Translations under genes and position numbers: made by a program
NCBI RefSeq assembly: GCF_037975245.1
Contig: NC_092576.1
Location: 22,629,611 to 22,693,610, forward strand
Source: Apostichopus japonicus
Taxonomy: Eukaryota > Echinodermata > Holothuroidea > Aspidochirotida > Stichopodidae
Length of the DNA: 64,000 nt
Reading direction: 5' to 3'
The notes under the pieces: model-generated
Databases searched by the model: none
What the model saw: only the letters and a program-made list of their open reading frames with translations
What the model was told of the DNA's origin: nothing
Shown here: piece after piece, positions 23,906 through 36,175 of the stretch
Numbering within the stretch: position 1 is the stretch's first letter
How the letters are laid out: the number at the start of each line of letters is the position of its first letter

Positions 23906-24990
23906 AGTTTTCTAGTTAGACCTTAAAGTGTTTGCTATAAAAAATATATATATTTTGATAATTATGTTAATTTTTCCTTACCACTCTACTCCACCGTTCA
24001 CACAAAATTTAAGCAGCTCAGAAGTTGAAAATGGCTTTAAATGTAGTATGTTTTGTGGGTAATTTTCTATATTTTATTATTTTATTTCTTGGAATAGTAA
24101 TGGCTCTTTATATCTCCTTTTTCATAAAATACTTCTTGGTTTCTAATATTGATATAATCAATTAGCTTAACTCATTCTCTTTTGTTTAATTGTTCTCATT
24201 TCTAGAATGTGTTCCTTTGGGGCTTTATTAGTCTTAACCTTTGCTTTCGTAGGTACTAATGACTTATTGAATCTCATAAGATACATTGTTTCAAGTTAAA
24301 CTGTTCAGTGATAATGCAGTTCATCTGATATATAGTGAATACATTACTGCGTTAATTATTGACTCCACAGATAAGAAGAGTAAATAAGCAAAGTTCTCTC
24401 CCGGGTTTCTTTTACGAAGTACTCACCTCGTCCATTGTGTACTTATGTCAAATAAAGTCTTCTTTGCGCGGGGCCAAAGTAACAATCTTGTAAGAGAGCC
24501 ATGTGTCTTACACGGGCTTTTAAATATGTCTATCCTACGCTTTGGGATATATTTTAATTATTTTCTTTTAGATTTACAGACTGATAAATCATGGTTGAGC
24601 AAGTTTGGGTTTAGTCAATTTCGCAAACATTTATTTCATTTGAGCTGTATCCTTGTTCTATCACTGTTGAGATTTATTCGTTATGAAGGCCTTCCAAATC
24701 AATTACACTTACTGCAGTATGTGAGTTAATTGGATTGAGTTTGGTGATCAAACAACTTGCGGATTAACTAATCCGTGCTGTTTTACTCATTGCATTAAAT
24801 GTTGTATAGAACCGTGGCTACAAAGACTAGGTTATGTATATGAGATTAAAATATCAATATCATTTTTGTCTTTATGACTCTCTCTTACAATCCCTGGATA
24901 CATTCCAGATTTAGTCCTCCAGCTTGAAGTGGTATAAACAAGTCATAATGTGTACGATGATAGCTTTCCTTCGTATACACGACTGAGAAG
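23906..24990. other. No supported gene
   Basis: AT-rich sequence between the duplication and the TIR-bounded segment. A 94-codon frame at 24,445-24,729 has no recognisable domain or splice context. Confidence 0.45.
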
Positions 24991-25160
24991 TGTACACTGC
25001 AAAAACAAATTGGTTAATTTCATAACCAATTCCATTGTTTGGAATGTAATTGGTCAAGCCAACCATTATATTGTTTACTTGTAACCAACGTACACCAATT
25101 TAGTAGGTAGTCCTGAACATTAGCAATAGGTTAACTACACCAACAATAATTGGTTCTAAG
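24991..25160 (+). repeat. Left TIR and subterminal AACCAATT cluster
   Basis: The 25-bp TIR is followed by repeated ATTGGTT/AACCAAT words in both orientations (for example at 25,010, 25,024, 25,050, 25,083 and 25,150), ending near 25,160 before unique sequence. Confidence 0.75.
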
Positions 25161-25217
25161 TACGTCATTATATGAGTCATATCCGTGACTTTGTTCTCTG
25201 CATGCTTTGGCTCGCCA

Positions 25218-26206
25218 CGCGCGTATGGAAAGCCATTTTAACATTTAATCGGGAATTTTAGATATCTGAAATTGTTTCTTATTTCAGATATCTGAAATTG
25301 AATTCGAGATATCTAAAACAGATTTCGAGATATCTGAAATTCTAATTCAGATATCTGAAATTGAATTCGAGATATCTGAAATTGAATTCGAGATATCTAA
25401 AATAGATTTCGAGATATCTGAAATTCTAATTCAGATATCTGAAATTGAAATCGAGATATCTGAAATTGAATTCGAGATATCCGAAATTGAATTCGAGATA
25501 TCTGAAATTCTATTTCAGATATCTTAAATTTAATTCGAGATATCTGAAATTGAATTCGAGATATCTGAAATAAAATTCAAGATATCTACAATTCTAATTC
25601 GAGATATCTGAAATTGAATTCGAGATATCTGCAATTGAATTCGAGATATCTGAAATGCATATGCATAAATTCCCGATTAAATGTTAAAATGGCACGTATG
25701 GAAAGCCATTTTAACATTTAATCGGTAATTTTCATATATCTCTAATTGAATTCGAGATATCTGAAATTGAATTCGAGATATCTAAAATTCTATTTCAGAT
25801 ATCTGAAATTGAATTCGAGATATCTGAAATTGAATTCGAGATATCTGAAAATGAATTCGAGATATCTGAAATTTTATTTCAGATATCTGAAATTGAATTC
25901 AAGATATCTGAAATTGAATTCGAGATATCCAAAATTCTATTTCAGATATCTGAAATTGAATTCGAGATATCTGAAATTGAATTCGAGATATCTGAAATTG
26001 AATTCGAGATATCTCGAATTCAATCTCATATATCTGAAATTCCCTGGTATTTCGAGATATCTGAAATTGATTTTAAGATATCTGCAAATATTTGTAGATA
26101 TCTTAAATAAATTGGAGATATCTGTAATTTAATTTGAGATATCTGAAATTATTTCGAGATATCTGAAATTCGTTATTAAATGTTAAAACGTCTTTCCATA
26201 CGCGCG
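25218..26206. repeat. Palindromic AGATATCT/GAATTC minisatellite in nested inverted repeats
   Basis: The core is a 21-bp unit containing AGATATCTGAAATTGAATTC, which combines two restriction-type palindromes (GATATC and GAATTC). Units occur in both orientations, and where they meet they form the perfect 20-base palindrome AATTTCAGATATCTGAAATT. The block is bounded by CGCGCGTATGGAAAG (25,218) and its complement (ends 26,206). Inside it, two back-to-back subunits (25,218-25,693 and 25,695-26,206) each begin GTATGGAAAG...TTTAACATTTAATCGG and end in its complement. Because 21 is a multiple of 3, a 128-codon frame of RYLKLNS-type heptads runs through 25,746-26,132. I regard it as an artefact. Confidence 0.9.
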
Positions 26207-26372
26207 GGAAACCGCTCTCCGTTTAATTGTGTACGTCCACCACTAGCACTGCACTGCAATTTATTGTGTTAACCACCCAGTTACGTACGTACACAACACT
26301 GATGAGTGCACTCCAGGCACAACGGCAAGGTGTACCAGGTAAACTAAGCTAATTCCGCTCATTTTAATCGAC

Positions 26373-29300
26373 ATGGACCATTACGTGAAGAACATTCTAA
26401 CAGAATGGAACCTAGAAATGCTTCACGAAGTCTTAGAAGGTAAGAAGATTATGTAAATTGTGCAGTAATAATCAATGTATTGGCATTACTGTAGGCTAAT
26501 GTTATACGGCCTAGCCTACCAATGCAACTTTAGTGACATGACAAGCGACGTTCGCCTAGTGTTACCACTAAATGTTAAGCCTAACATTATGATATAATAG
26601 CGCTGTAGGCCTAGGCCTCCTACAGTGCTGCGTACACTACTGTACCTGCAGGCTGAGGTCTGTCCTAAGCTAGCACTGGACTAGTGTTATACTTGCTTAG
26701 TGCTAGACCTAGGTCCCAGGCTACTTTTTTTTAAATTTTGTTTCTCTGGAACTTGGAGGGTAGCTATCCAGTCAAAATGTCCCCAGACCAAAACATCCCT
26801 GCATTTTTAGCAACCAAAATGTCCCCACTTTTTACCAAAATGTACATGGTATTGTAATGGCCTATTGCCAGTATTGGGTACAAAAATGTCCCAGCAGCTA
26901 GGAAATGTGAGAGGAATTTGAAAACTGAGTGTAAGGACGGAATTAGGAATGCTGAATTTTTTTCATTAACACGTTTTTATAATGTTAGGCCTGGGCTACT
27001 TGCTCAAGAAGAGGGATCGAATAATGAAGAAAAGTATACTTAGGGCCGTCAACCACTTCAATCCTTCGCATATGGGCTGTATGGTAGTACATTGCACCAC
27101 GTACTAGCCTATATACTAGCCTAGTCACTCATTGTAGCCTATACTAGATGCACGTAACCCAAGCACTCATTGTGTTGCAAGTACTGCAGTAGGCTAGCAC
27201 TCTTCAATTTTCCAGAAAACTACTGTGCCTTATCAGTCACACCATCAACTGTGTTTTATTTTAGTTATTTTGCATTAACAAGACTCAGAGATTAAGTAGC
27301 ATGCTAAATCATGTTTCAAGAGTGGAGTATATCACACAATTTTAGAAAGGAATAGATGAGACAGTTCTTAAAGGGCTGTTTGCTCGGTGAGGGTGGGTTT
27401 AGTGGCATGTCACATGTCCCCCTAAAAATTATCGCTGCCCCCAAGTACCCCCATTCTGTTTACTTTTCATATTTAAGATTGAAGAAGATTTCCAGAAATT
27501 GCATGAAGGGTCCCAAAGAGGTTTTTCAAGACAAGTAGTCAGCCGTGTTGCTCTAGACGTGAAGGATCCTGCCATAAAACGGACTTTAGCACTTATGGAT
27601 AAGGAACCAGAATTACCCCAAGGTAGAGTGTGTCTTCGGTATTCAGTGTAGAAGTTGTGTTGGAGAATTCCCCTGGCTCATTATTGTAATGTTCTCTGAG
27701 TTGCTATGTTAATAAGAACTGTGTTGGTTGCTAAATATAATACTGGTCAGATGACAAACACCAAGAAAAGTTCACACATAAAATCACTTGCAATATGTTT
27801 AAGAGGAATGCATTCTAAGTGATTTGGTGAAAATTTGAGTAAATGTACTGTAGGTGCGTGGATTGAAAGTTCCTATTCTTTAAAAATTTTCAGCTTTGTC
27901 CCATGTAGTGAACTGTAGCAAATAGGTGTGACATCATCTTCAATATCCTCAATGACACTATCATATATTCCAAAAAGAACCCATAGCTCTTAATTTTAAT
28001 TATGTATAATACTTTATAACATCCTCTTCAGTGTACAGTTCTAGGTCATAATTCAGGGTAAAAAACTAAGGCTGTACAAAACAAAGAACTTCTGGTAGTA
28101 TTAAGGAGGTGATTTCATAAAGCTTCAAGGTCTTGTCTAACATCAGCTGTCATTTGTAGGCTACATGTGTTTTCATCCCATATCTTGTACTGAGTCAAAC
28201 ACACCCAAAATTTTCTAAACAGCTTAACTAAGGGCACTCCCATCTGGCGACACTGCAGAACCCCCAGAGGTTATTCCCCAAATTTATACAGGGGAAACAT
28301 ATCAGTAGTAATTCAAAACTGTTGTTTGTACTGACAGCTTTCAGAGTATCATGCTTTGGAGAGGCTAAATGGTTACACATCTCCCCCAACCCCCACATTT
28401 TCAAAGCACTTGTAGGCACAATCCTCCATTCAGATTACCCCCCCCCCCCCCAAAAAAATACTTCTCTTGTTCAGATATTATCACAGCTTCACATATTTTC
28501 CAATTTCTAGTTCAAGTTTCTGTTCCTTTCTTATAGATACCTATGGGGCTGCTTCCTTGTATTTGATGCCAAGTCTGTTTACACCTGGCAGTGTTGCCAT
28601 CAAGAAGGGAAGCCAGAAGAGATGGAAGCCAACCATATCGGAGAGCATGAGGGCTTTCATTGCAGTGCTACCAGTTAGTATTTTGCTTAGAGTATTATTG
28701 GTTCCTTGCTTTAGCAAAAGGAACCTATGCAGTCAGGTTGGCGTGTGTGTGTGTGTGTGTATGTGTGTGTGTGTGTGCGTCTGTGACACTTGCTTGGGTA
28801 CGCTCTATCTCAATAAGGGAATGTTGGATTGAGGCCAAACTTGGACTATAGATCTGCCATATGGAGAAGGTGTGCCCTATTGTTTTTGGTGCCCACAAAG
28901 GTCACCAAAGGTCAGTTATGGTACAAAAACCGAAAATATTAAAACTGCAATAACTCCCAGTGCCAATGTGTGACAAGGTTGATATTTTGGGACAAGTTGT
29001 GAACTGGTTAGGGGAATATTTTCAAACTTAACGGTCATGTGATCCGAGGTCACCAAAGGTCAATTAATGATAAAAAACTAGTATTTTTGCGATAACTTGA
29101 GAACGAATTGTCCGTTTGGGTTGGGAGTTGCCTCAATGTCATCCAATTGTCGACCCGCATCTGGGTGACCCTTGACCTCAATTTGACCTCTGGTGACCTT
29201 TACGTGTTTTTTGGATTTTTACAGTTTCGATGCTATTTTCAGATGTCAAAGGTACCTTCTGATCATAAATGTCAATAGGTTGACCCCGTGTGACCTTTAT

Positions 29301-32300
29301 GCGCGAAGTTATATGGGGTCAAAGTTTTTCGGTCGGAGTTAGGATGGTTGTACAGACTTTTCGTTTTGTTTTTTGGAATCAGGAGATTAAACTACATCTG
29401 AAACCAAGGTCAAAAGGTCAAAGGTCACATTAGAAAAAATGTGCTTATTTTGGGAGGAAACGAGCAAAAAAGAAAATGTTTGGTTTTGATGCTAGATTTG
29501 GATATCAAAGGTACCTTCCGATCAAAAATGTCAATTGGTTGACACCCGTGTGACCTTCGTGTGCGAAGTTATACAAGGTCAAAGTTAATTTTCAGACATT
29601 TAATGCAACAACTCCCAGTTCCAAGGTGTGACATGGTTGATATTTTTGGACAAGTTGCAAATGGTATAGGGGAATATTTTCAAACTTAACGGTCATGTGA
29701 TCCGAGGTCACCAAAGGTCAATTAATGTCAAAAAACTACTATTTTGGGGGTAGAAAATGGGCAAAGAAAAAATGTTTGAATTTTTATAGTTTGATGCTCT
29801 AATTTAGGTCTCATCAATCAAAAATGTCAATAAGTTGACCCAAGGTGACCTTTGTATGTTAAGTTATATGAGGTCAAAGTTAATTTTCAGACATTTAGTG
29901 TAATAACTCCCAGTGCCAAGGTGTTACACAGTTGATATTTTGAGACAAGTTGCAAATGGTAAGGGGATTTTTTTCAAACTTAACAGTCATGTGATCCGAG
30001 GTCACCAAAGGTCAATTAATGATGAAAAACTAGTATTTTTGCGATAACTTGAGAACCAATTGTCCGTTAGGGTTGGGAGTTGCTTCAATGTAATCCAATT
30101 GTCGACCCGCATGTGGGTGACCCTTGACCTCAATTTGACCTCTGGTGACCTTTTTAGTGTTTTGTGGATTTTTACAGTTTCGATGCTACTTTCAGATGTT
30201 AAAGGTAATTTCTGATCATAAATGTCAATGGGTTGACCCCTGTGTGACCTTCGTGTGCGAAGCTATATGAGGTCAAAGTTAATTTTCAGACATTTAATGC
30301 AATAACTCCCAGTTCCAAGGTGTGACAAGGTTGATATTTTTGGAGTAGTTGCAAATGGTATAGGGGAATATTTTCGAACTTAACGGTTATGTGATACAAG
30401 GTCACCAAAGGTCAATTAATGATAAAAAACTAGTATTTTTGCGATAACTTGAGAACAAATTGTCCGTTAGAGTTGGGAGTTGCTTCAATGAAATCCAATT
30501 GTGGACCCGCATCTGGGTGACCCTTGACCTCAATTTGACCTCTGGTGACCTTTTCGTGTTTTGTGGATTTTTTACAGTTTCGATGCTATTTTCAGATGTT
30601 AAAGGTACCTTCTGATCATAAATGTCAATAGGTTGACCCCTGTGTGACCTTCGTGTGCGAAGTTATATGAGGTCAAAGTTAATTTTCAGACATTTAATGC
30701 AATAACTCCCAGTTCCAAGGTATGACATGGTTGATATTTTTGGAGTAGTTGCAAATGGTATAGGGGAATATTTTCAAACTTAACGGTCATGTGATCCGAG
30801 GTCACCAAAGGTCAATTAATGATAAGAAACTAGTATTTTTGCGATAACTTGAGAACAAATTGTCCGTTAGGGTTGGGAGTTGCTTCAATGTAATCCAATT
30901 GTCGACCCGCATGTGGGTGACCCTTGACCTCAATTTGACCTCTGGTGACCTTTTTAGTGTTTTGTGGATTTTTACAGTTTCGATGCTACTTTCAGATGTT
31001 AAAGGTAATTTCTGATCATAAATGTCAATGGGTTGACCCCCGTGTGACCTTCGTGTGCGAAGCTATATGAGGTCAAAGTTAATTTTCAGACATTTAATGC
31101 AATAACTCCCAGTTCCAAGGTGTGACAAGGTTGATATTTTTGGAGTAGTTGCAAATGGTATAGGGGAATATTTTCGAACTTAACGGTTATGTGATACAAG
31201 GTCACCAAAGGTCAATTAATGATAAAAAACTAGTATTTTTGCGATAACTTGAGAACAAATTGTCCGTTAGAGTTGGGAGTTGCTTCAATGAAATCCAATT
31301 GTGGACCCGCATCTGGGTGACCCTTGACCTCAATTTGACCTCTGGTGACCTTTTCGTGTTTTGTGGATTTTTTACAGTTTCGATGCTATTTTCAGATGTT
31401 AAAGGTACCTTCTGATCATAAATGTCAATAGGTTGACCCCTGTGTGACCTTCGTGTGCGAAGTTATATGAGGTCAAAGTTAATTTTCAGACATTTAATGC
31501 AATAACTCCCAGTTCCAAGGTATGACATGGTTGATATTTTTGGAGTAGTTGCAAATGGTATAGGGGAATATTTTCAAACTTAACGGTCATGTGATCCGAG
31601 GTCACCAAAGGTCAATTAATGATAAGAAACTAGTATTTTTGCGATAACTTGAGAACAAATTGTCCGTTAGGGTTGGGAGTTGCTTCAATGTAATCCAATT
31701 GTCGACCCGCATGTGGGTGACCCTTGACCTCAATTTGACCTCTGGTGACCTTTTTAGTGTTTTGTGGATTTTTACAGTTTCGATGCTACTTTCAGATGTT
31801 AAAGGTAATTTCTGATCATAAATGTCAATGGGTTGACCCCCGTGTGACCTTCGTGTGCGAAGCTATATGAGGTCAAAGTTAATTTTCAGACATTTAATGC
31901 AATAACTCCCAGTTCCAAGGTGTGACAAGGTTGATATTTTTGGAGTAGTTGCAAATGGTATAGGGGAATATTTTCGAACTTAACGGTCATGTGATCCTTG
32001 TAGGTCTCTTATATTTCTTACATTTTCGACGCCATATTTAGATCTCAAAAGTGCCTTTTGATAAAAAATCCGATCACATTTTGTGATCACAAAAGTGTTG
32101 GCTATAGTGTTGGTTACTTTATGGGAACATGTAGGACCACAATTACTTGGACTTTTTCAGCCCAATCTTGCTTGATAATATTATGTGTATTGTCATATAC
32201 CCCAAGCAAGGAACCACAGTGCCCTTGGGCTCTTGTTGCATGTTGTGGACGGTAGCAGTCATGAGTGCAGAGTTTACTGCTTCAGCATTTTAAAGAAACT

Positions 32301-33027
32301 GTTATTTCATGGTATACACGAAGAAACTTTGTTTCAAAACATTTTGTAAATAATTGGTTGTAAGTTAAAAAAATTGTTTAGAACTTTGTGCTAGAAATGA
32401 AAGTTGTAAAAAGACTGATAGAATGGTTTGGTTAAAGTGATAATTAAGCAGCCTAAATGTGTTTTAACTACCTGGTCAAAACACAGCATCACAAATGCTA
32501 AGGAATAGGACATGCAGGGAGGCTGGTGTAGTTGTAACCCATTTAACTATACCTTACTTTCTTATTTCTTTTAAATGCCTTTCAGTTCCAGTACCATTTT
32601 GATTATGATGGTTTGTTTCTTACATATCTTGTTCCCAATTGTGAACAGCTCATTTCAGTAACACATTTACTCATTTACATTGCAGGTTGGAGCGGACTTG
32701 GAGAAATTCAAGGAAGAAAGACACACAGAATGCCGAAACCATTCTGTTACCTGGCAGCCGCAGGTCGTAGTAATTGGCACTTCTGTTCTGGATGTTCAGC
32801 AAGTCTTCGTATTTTTGAACAACATTGTATATTCCGTGCCCTCGGTTGTTAAAGGCATAGATGTCTGCTTTAAAACTTTTCAGGTCTTCAATATTGAATA
32901 TCCATTGGAGTGTAAGTCTCCGTGGACCTTTCTGCAGAGAGGCATTTATAATATTGAAACACAGTATGATTCTGTAACACCACGGGTAAGAGAACTGCTG
33001 TCGATCCTGAGACCGGACTCTGACTAA
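26373..33027 (+). CDS. SAM-like domain protein gene, four coding exons
   Basis: Exons are 26,373-26,439, 27,485-27,622 (acceptor could be 3 bases further right), 28,537-28,673 and 32,686-33,027. All junctions are GT-AG, the phases agree (1, 2, 0), and the sum is 684 nt or 227 residues plus TAA. Exon 1 encodes an N-terminus like the first helices of a sterile alpha motif (YVKNILTEWNLEMLHEVLE). Exon 2 is helical and charged. Exon 3 carries KRWKPTISESMRAFI, and exon 4 carries WQPQVVVIGTSVLDVQQVFV and VFNIEYPLECKSPWTFLQRG. This last pattern recurs in large families of uncharacterised SAM-containing proteins of fishes and marine invertebrates, by my recollection. Biochemical function is unknown. 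The SAM is short, so an exon may be missing between exons 1 and 2. No lesions are seen. The gene lies wholly inside the 9.6-kb TIR-bounded segment. Confidence 0.62.
28741..28778. repeat. (GT)n microsatellite
   Basis: A GT dinucleotide tract with one AT and one GC interruption lies 70 bases after the exon 3 donor. It precedes the satellite array. Confidence 0.95.
28891..31995 (+). repeat. 400/800-bp satellite rich in AGGTCA half-sites, in intron 3
   Basis: The marker GCGATAACTTGAGAAC recurs at 29,089, 30,041, 30,441, 30,841, 31,241 and 31,641, giving a 400-bp unit. Alternate units differ (TTGTCGACCCGCATGTGGG versus TTGTGGACCCGCATCTGGG), giving an 800-bp higher-order repeat. 30,301-31,100 and 31,101-31,900 read identically wherever I compared them. 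Each unit contains AGGTCA-CCAA-AGGTCA (direct repeat, spacer 4), TGACCT-CAATT-TGACCT (spacer 5) and TGACCT-CTGG-TGACCT (spacer 4), the spacing of nuclear-receptor response elements. The left part (28,891-30,000) is more diverged. The array ends abruptly after TAACGGTCATGTGATCC near 31,996. Regulatory action is inference only. Confidence 0.92.
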
Positions 33028-33295
33028 ACTTTGGTGGACATGTGCAAGGCTTCTGCTTGGCCATTAAATGGGCTTACTGAGTTGATATTGATTATTTTTT
33101 GACAAGTCTGAAAAGAGATCATTGCATGACAATATTTGTAATTAGCCTCCTTATTCATGTATCACTTCCTGTAGTTACTGAAAATGTTGGAAATTGGTGT
33201 TTTTGTGGACGGGTTGCATAAGATTAATACTTGCAATACCAGGGAGGGGGAGGGGGTTACATGTCCCTTTTGGTAAATTTTGTAAATTTTTATGG

Positions 33296-33301
33296 AATAA
33301 A
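33296..33301 (+). promoter_or_regulatory. Possible polyadenylation signal of the SAM-like gene
   Basis: AATAAA lies about 270 bases after the stop codon at 33,025-33,027. It is the first canonical hexamer I noticed downstream and sits in an otherwise gene-free stretch. Confidence 0.35.
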
Positions 33302-34309
33302 AAAACAGGCAAAGTTAACATGTTACAATGTGACTAAATTTAAGTCTGATGTAATGCATACCGTGAAAGTATGTCACCAACTTTTTGTGGCATGCAGTTT
33401 TAGAGTATGAATTTCTGACCCTTGATATCTGTTTATTATAACCATGTTTGTACTCCTTAAGTATCATTTGTTTTATTACTTGAAGATACTAAACATCCAC
33501 CTGAGTTATATGATAAGGTTTCAGTGGAGTAAGGGTTAAATTCTTTCATTCATTTGTCCATCCACTAATTTTGGTTATGTTGTTACTCAAACTGATGAAG
33601 TTTTCTGAATATTAAAGCTTGGGAATGTTTGTTTTTGAAGCTTTTCTTCAAATTGAACAGCTATAGTTTTCCTTATATTTAGCAACATGAATTTTTGGGG
33701 AATGTTTTATCTATCCGTCCTTATTGCAACTTTTATGATACTGTTTTTATGATTTCAAGTGTAAACATTCAACTAAGTGTGCTATAAAACTAAAGCCATT
33801 TTACCAAGTGGTTTCTCTGATCAGTATTATGAATTCTACCATTAAAATTGTCTTGACAGCAGTTTCCCTTTTCTGATAGGCTATTGTGCTCATTATAAAA
33901 CTATGCACAATATTGCTGTTTACTTTCTTCAGAAAGGTTGGAATGGCAAATGTTTTAACAATGCAGATTCCGTCCATAGTGCTTGCCTGCCCTTTATTTA
34001 ATAAAAGCTCCATTTCCTGTTATTTTTTCTTTATTTGCACACGCACAGTCGGCACAGAAAATTGTAAAATCTTATATGCATTGTTGCATCGATATTGTTT
34101 CTTTGCAAATGAACTAACCTTGACTGTATACCTCATATCATCCTTGCCATATCATTTTATGTAAATTGCATGCTGTTGTAGAGTTCCAAGAGCAATACAT
34201 GATTGTGTTAAAGCTATAATACCATAAAAAAATGTTGTTCGATTCATTTTTGGCCTACGCTGGAGAGCTGCAGTGCTGGACGCTGGAACAGATGAGGGAG
34301 AGCTGACTG
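33302..34309. other. No supported gene, interior of TIR-bounded segment
   Basis: About 1 kb between the SAM-like gene and the right terminal repeats. The short frames on either strand (33,801-34,013 and 33,886-34,164) are low-complexity hydrophobic runs without recognisable motifs. Confidence 0.45.
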
Positions 34310-34564
34310 AAGTCAACAACCAATAACCAATTAATTGGTTAAGGAACAGGATTGGTTATGTCAACCACATAAATTGGTTGCATAATTGGTGGACTTAACC
34401 AATTTTATTGGTTAATGTAACCAATTTTCATTGTTTAATGACTTAACCAATTGATGTTGGTTATGGTAGCCAATTTATTGGTGGGACTCACAACAAGTGA
34501 TCAAATTGGTTGAAATTAACCATTTTTTTGGTTGCATTCAACCAATTTGTTTTTGCAGTGTACA
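34310..34564 (-). repeat. Right TIR and subterminal AACCAATT cluster
   Basis: More than ten AACCAATT/AATTGGTT words in both orientations lead up to AACCAATTTGTTTTTGCAGT (from 34,540), the complement of the left terminus. The interior words differ in order from the left end, so only the outer 25 bases are a strict inverted repeat. Confidence 0.75.
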
Positions 34565-36110
34565 TGAACATGGCAAAACAAACTCTAAAGTGTCAGCGGG
34601 CAGCCATTTCATTCATCTTTTTTCTTGGTTGCTCGTTTATATGGTTGCAAACCAAAAATACAAAAAGCACATATGCTTTCGATGACATTTACAACGTTGA
34701 TGCTGTGAAAGTTCCATTTTAGATTTTCACAGTTTATTAATTGGTATGAAGTGATCACACAATTAACAACAAAACCTTTAATGTCGATTATTAGAACCCT
34801 GAAGCAGAGTAAGAGATCTATCCAAGTATCAAAGTATCCATTCTTGACATAACGTGTTCAGTAATAAGTCACATGCATAAATTAACATACATAAACATAT
34901 CATTAAACATACGTTTATTATTTTCCTGGAAACGAAAGCTTCGTCTGAGTAATTTCGAAGCAATGTGTTACAAATATCTAAATAGAATATTATAATGAGG
35001 AATATGCCAACCTTGTGTATGGAAAGGTTATAGTTTGGGGAAAGAAGAGATACTCCGCAGAGAGAATAAAGCATTAATTTGCGCACGTTACTTATGTTGT
35101 GAAATGATTTCAGTGTTGAAAGCATACACGAATGTTTGTGAAGTTAACTCTTTCGGATCGGTTAATATACCACCTTCTGTCTTTAATTCCGCTAACGACG
35201 AAATACGAACAAGTTTAAAAGGATTCCGAATTGTTTCATGTTTCAATTACGTACATGAGACACATTCTTGACACCATATTGAAAGAAAATTTTGAATAGA
35301 ACCATATTGCATCAAGCGCGAATTGTGACTACCGTAATTGTATGATAGCATTAACCATGTCCCGCATTTTTGAAGAACGTACTGCAAATCCTCCATTAAA
35401 ACACTGGCCATTTAAATAAGCAGAAATATTAGAGAGAAAAAGAAAACACCAAGAAACGTACTTACCGTAGAAATAAGACTAATCAACCGGCATTGTCATA
35501 TGTAGAAGAAACCCTGTAAAACGTATAGAATTCCAAGTTTATATGACAAAGAGTCTGCAATATTGATATACAATGGCGCAGATGTGCTGTGAGTAGGCCC
35601 ATTTCAATGTCTACATACATTATGGAAGATATCAAAGTTCATATTTACTCTGCACTTGAAGGTATAATATCCACTGATATATCGAATACGTTATCACCTG
35701 TGTTAGCGCATCGTTATGCTAACGTACATAAAATGCTATTCTGCTTTTGTATTAGAGCACCGAATTGTGTGGTACTGAATGTGATTGTCCGTCTTTGCAT
35801 GTGTCTTTACTTTTATGGTGATACGTTTCACTCCAATAAAGGTACAAACAAAAATGTTTGTAAAAATAAATATTTTCCATCATTAGAATCATATAGCAGT
35901 AGTAGACTGCCTTGTAATAATAAAATCTGATAATCTCGACGAAATAGTATTAGATTTCTGTTTGGACATGAGGTAATAACTACAGACTACTTTTACCCTT
36001 GTCCCGTAATATATACTCCCTATTTCACATTTTCTTTTCAATTTGTATATGTTTAAAGATATCACTCTGTGGTCTGCTACACTAACACAACCACTTTCTT
36101 TTCTTTGCAG
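34565..36110. other. No supported gene
   Basis: Unique AT-rich DNA. Short frames at 35,035-35,271 and 35,589-35,930 have neither known motifs nor convincing splice signals. Confidence 0.45.
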
Positions 36111-36175
36111 ATATATTATTGGAACACCCGATTCTCCCCAATCAAATGCTTTGATGTGACATATGATGACATGCG
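36111..36175 (+). CDS. Isolated exon-like segment
   Basis: A strong acceptor (CTTTCTTTTCTTTGCAG) precedes a 65-base open segment reading YYWNTRFSPIKCFDVTYDDM and followed by the donor GTAATG. I recognise no family, and no partner exons in phase were found. It may be a real exon of an unseen gene or a chance splice-like pair. Confidence 0.22.

Larger units (their letters stand above)
24991..34564. mobile_element. 9.57-kb TIR-bounded segment carrying the SAM-like gene
   Basis: The left terminus TGTACACTGCAAAAACAAAT, continuing TGGTT (24,991-25,015), is the exact complement of 34,540-34,564, a 25-bp perfect inverted repeat. If the element proper starts at CACTGC (24,995) and ends at GCAGTG (34,560), it is flanked by TA on both sides, a possible 2-bp target duplication. 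Inside each end lie many AACCAATT/AATTGGTT copies in both orientations, like subterminal transposase-binding repeats. Neither end has a partner TIR of its own nearby, which argues against two independent small elements. The interior holds a palindromic minisatellite, the four-exon gene and its satellite-filled intron. I recognise no transposase. Whether the gene is cargo, an element-encoded protein or coincidental is open. Confidence 0.6.

Noticed and set aside
25746-26132. 128-codon frame of RYLKLNS heptads
   Set aside because: It is the translation of a 21-bp palindromic minisatellite in one frame, with no splice or start context.
28467-28832. Continuous 121-codon frame including exon 3 of the SAM-like gene
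   Set aside because: Only 28,537-28,673 is coding. The rest is intron and a GT microsatellite, shown by splice phase on both sides.
28891-31995. CRISPR-like array
   Set aside because: The 400-bp units are contiguous satellite repeats without short repeat/spacer alternation; the sequence is eukaryotic.
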